A stretch of 64,000 nucleotides of DNA from contig NZ_CP083376.1 in the NCBI RefSeq assembly GCF_020042665.1, forward strand, positions 4,453,038-4,517,037. The letters run 5' to 3'. The notes beneath the pieces are model-generated. The model did no database searches and was not told the DNA's origin. It saw nothing but the letters and a program-made list of their open reading frames with translations. Shown piece by piece: positions 62,921 through 64,000 of this stretch. Every line of letters starts with the position of its first letter. Position 1 is the stretch's first letter. The stretch is from Pseudoxanthomonas sp. X-1. Its GTDB lineage: Bacteria; Pseudomonadota; Gammaproteobacteria; Xanthomonadales; Xanthomonadaceae. The position numbers were made by a program, and so were the translations under genes.

Positions 62921-63908
62921 TTGCTCCCCCTCTTCGTGTCCAGTTCGCGTCTTTGCCTTGCGCTTGCAACTCGTTGGCCGCTGCAATTGTCTGTACTTGA
63001 GTCTCACCAACCGCGACCGGCATAGCCCATGGCTCCAGGTAGCCGGGCAATCGGCTAGCGTGGGCGGGTTCGATTAACCGGGCTCTCGGCAGTTCGGGAA
63101 CTGACTGCAACCCCAGAACACCTTCCCCGTCCTCCGGTTTGTCCGCTGTACCAACGCGCTGCTGCAGCGGGGGACAAGCTGTAGTAGCGACGGGCGCGAC
63201 CACAGTTTCCACCCGCGGCAGCACTAGTTCGACGCGGGCCTGTTGAGGCATGTATGCAGACGTGGCCTTGCGCTGTTCTGCGTGGATCATCTGCAGAAGC
63301 CGAGCCCCGCTCATCAGCTCAATCGGCTTGCCGTGGGCGAAGCGCACAGCGTCTTTGGTGTACGCGCCGATGCAGACGATCTTCACAGCGTGGGCGTGGT
63401 GATGGGCGAGCAGGCCGGCCATTCCGCGCACGACGCTGACGCCGATTTGCTGGCGCTTCCATTGCTTGCATTGCACCAGCGTGCGACGGCCTTGCTTGCG
63501 CAGGATCAGGTCGATACCGCCGTCGGCGCCGCCCAAGCCGGTTTCCTCAACCATATAACCTTGGCGGCGGAAGGCTTCGCCTACCAGCAGTTCGAATTGG
63601 CGCCAGCCGCCTTGGCTGAGGCTTTCCAGATCGGTGCGGGTGTCGAGTAGCTTGCGGCGATGGCGGCTGCGGGCGAAGGACGCCACCGCGCCGATCCAGC
63701 AGACGGCCAGCACCATCCACGCCAGCGGTGCGAGCATGGCCCCGATGCCTTGATTGAAACCTTGTGCCAGCGGTCCGCCCTGATGGCTTATCCAGCCGGC
63801 GACGCCGTAGCGGACCAGGAGAAATCCGATCAGCCCGGTGGCAACTCCCACCGGCCACGGCATCCCGGCGACCACGTCGATGCCGTTCTGCTTGCGTCTG
63901 CGTCCCAT
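62901..63908 (-). CDS. Membrane-anchored Mrr-type restriction endonuclease, frameshifted at the 3' end
   Basis: 335 residues as read. Two membrane helices (about 20-38, 58-78), then an Mrr_cat domain with Glu106, Asp133 (GADGGIDLIL) and Gln146-x-Lys148 (LVQCKQWK). Past residue 245 the frame changes character. Removing one base from the C5 run on this strand (G5 at 63169-63173) gives ACPRCSSALVQRTNRRTGKV, FWGCSQFPNC and a TAA at 63074: a topoisomerase-type zinc ribbon and a 277-residue protein. As read, it loses the ribbon and overlaps the ATPase start by 20 bases. Cleaves modified or foreign DNA in related proteins. Confidence 0.85.
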   Translation of the reverse strand: MGRRRKQNGIDVVAGMPWPVGVATGLIGFLLVRYGVAGWISHQGGPLAQGFNQGIGAMLAPLAWMVLAVCWIGAVASFARSRHRRKLLDTRTDLESLSQGGWRQFELLVGEAFRRQGYMVEETGLGGADGGIDLILRKQGRRTLVQCKQWKRQQIGVSVVRGMAGLLAHHHAHAVKIVCIGAYTKDAVRFAHGKPIELMSGARLLQMIHAEQRKATSAYMPQQARVELVLPRVETVVAPVATTACPPLQQRVGTADKPEDGEGVLGLQSVPELPRARLIEPAHASRLPGYLEPWAMPVAVGETQVQTIAAANELQAQGKDANWTRRGGANGTAIG

Positions 63909-64000
63909 GCAAGACCCCCATCCCTGCTCGCACCATAGCCCGCGGCGGCGCGCTTGTCTGCGGTGAGTAGTGCTGTCGGGGGTGAGTATTCGTCGCGCGT

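Noticed and set aside
62901..63073. Natural C-terminal extension of the Mrr protein
   Set aside because: The other frame encodes a textbook zinc ribbon with a stop; the extension has no similarity and exists only through the frameshift.
63061..63085. Possible tRNA T-arm (GGGTTCGATTAACC)
   Set aside because: It lies within the Mrr gene and no acceptor stem or anticodon arm can be placed around it.

Overview
The window comes from a high-GC gammaproteobacterium, almost certainly a member of the Xanthomonadaceae (Lysobacter, Pseudoxanthomonas, Stenotrophomonas or Xanthomonas type). The evidence is the density of TonB-dependent receptors, two gene modules of the Xanthomonadales type IV secretion (X-T4SS) effector/immunity kind, a complete mla operon, a recC-recB-recD cluster, and a run of degraded integron attC-like sites. 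No tRNA, rRNA, transposase or CRISPR array was recognised.

Layout. 1-1115: a truncated metallopeptidase-like putative toxin with an upstream lipoprotein (candidate X-Tfe/X-Tfi pair). 1307-7270: membrane dipeptidase, MAPEG protein, trypsin-like protease and several small genes of lower GC, two of which look frameshifted. 7358-17174: an Lrp-type regulator facing a TonB receptor, then five tightly overlapping genes (amino-acid permease, amidase, FMN-binding PaiB-like protein, alpha/beta hydrolase, S9 peptidase). This reads as a peptide or amide uptake and degradation module. 17178-21624: a secreted GH30 glycosidase and a large TonB receptor, divergent, with two 10-bp palindromes between them that look like LacI-family operators. 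21877-23999: heavy-metal type two-component system. 24065-30665: LysR regulator with divergent oxidoreductase, rmuC, small unknown genes and a glutathione peroxidase. 30739-35008 (minus strand): mlaFEDCBA, the system that keeps phospholipids out of the outer leaflet of the outer membrane.

35487-43908: an unusual surface/phage-like island with a DUF6916-like protein, a GNAT acetyltransferase, three consecutive tail-collar proteins and a divergent 1846-residue autotransporter (4 Calx-beta and 8 Ig-like repeats). 45297-54997: recC, recB and recD. recB carries an in-frame copy of a palindromic repeat also found between genes. recD carries an in-frame 4 x 27-bp tandem repeat. 55015-56085: a RhuM-family gene containing a perfect 27-bp palindrome written in codons that are rare here. 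56197-58074: an effector with a C-terminal region like the X-T4SS recruitment domain, plus two lipoproteins. 58249-60203: integron-type gene cassettes without an integrase in view. 60306-63908: an AT-rich, defence-like segment with a stand-alone ABC/AAA-type ATPase and a membrane-anchored Mrr-family nuclease, the latter with a frameshift in a G5 tract.

The most distinctive material is the DNA structure hidden inside coding genes (recB, recD, rhuM), the collar/autotransporter island, and the cassette/defence end of the window. Several single-base frameshifts (near 3156, near 4868, and 63169-63173) could be biological or assembly errors, and should be checked in raw reads first.
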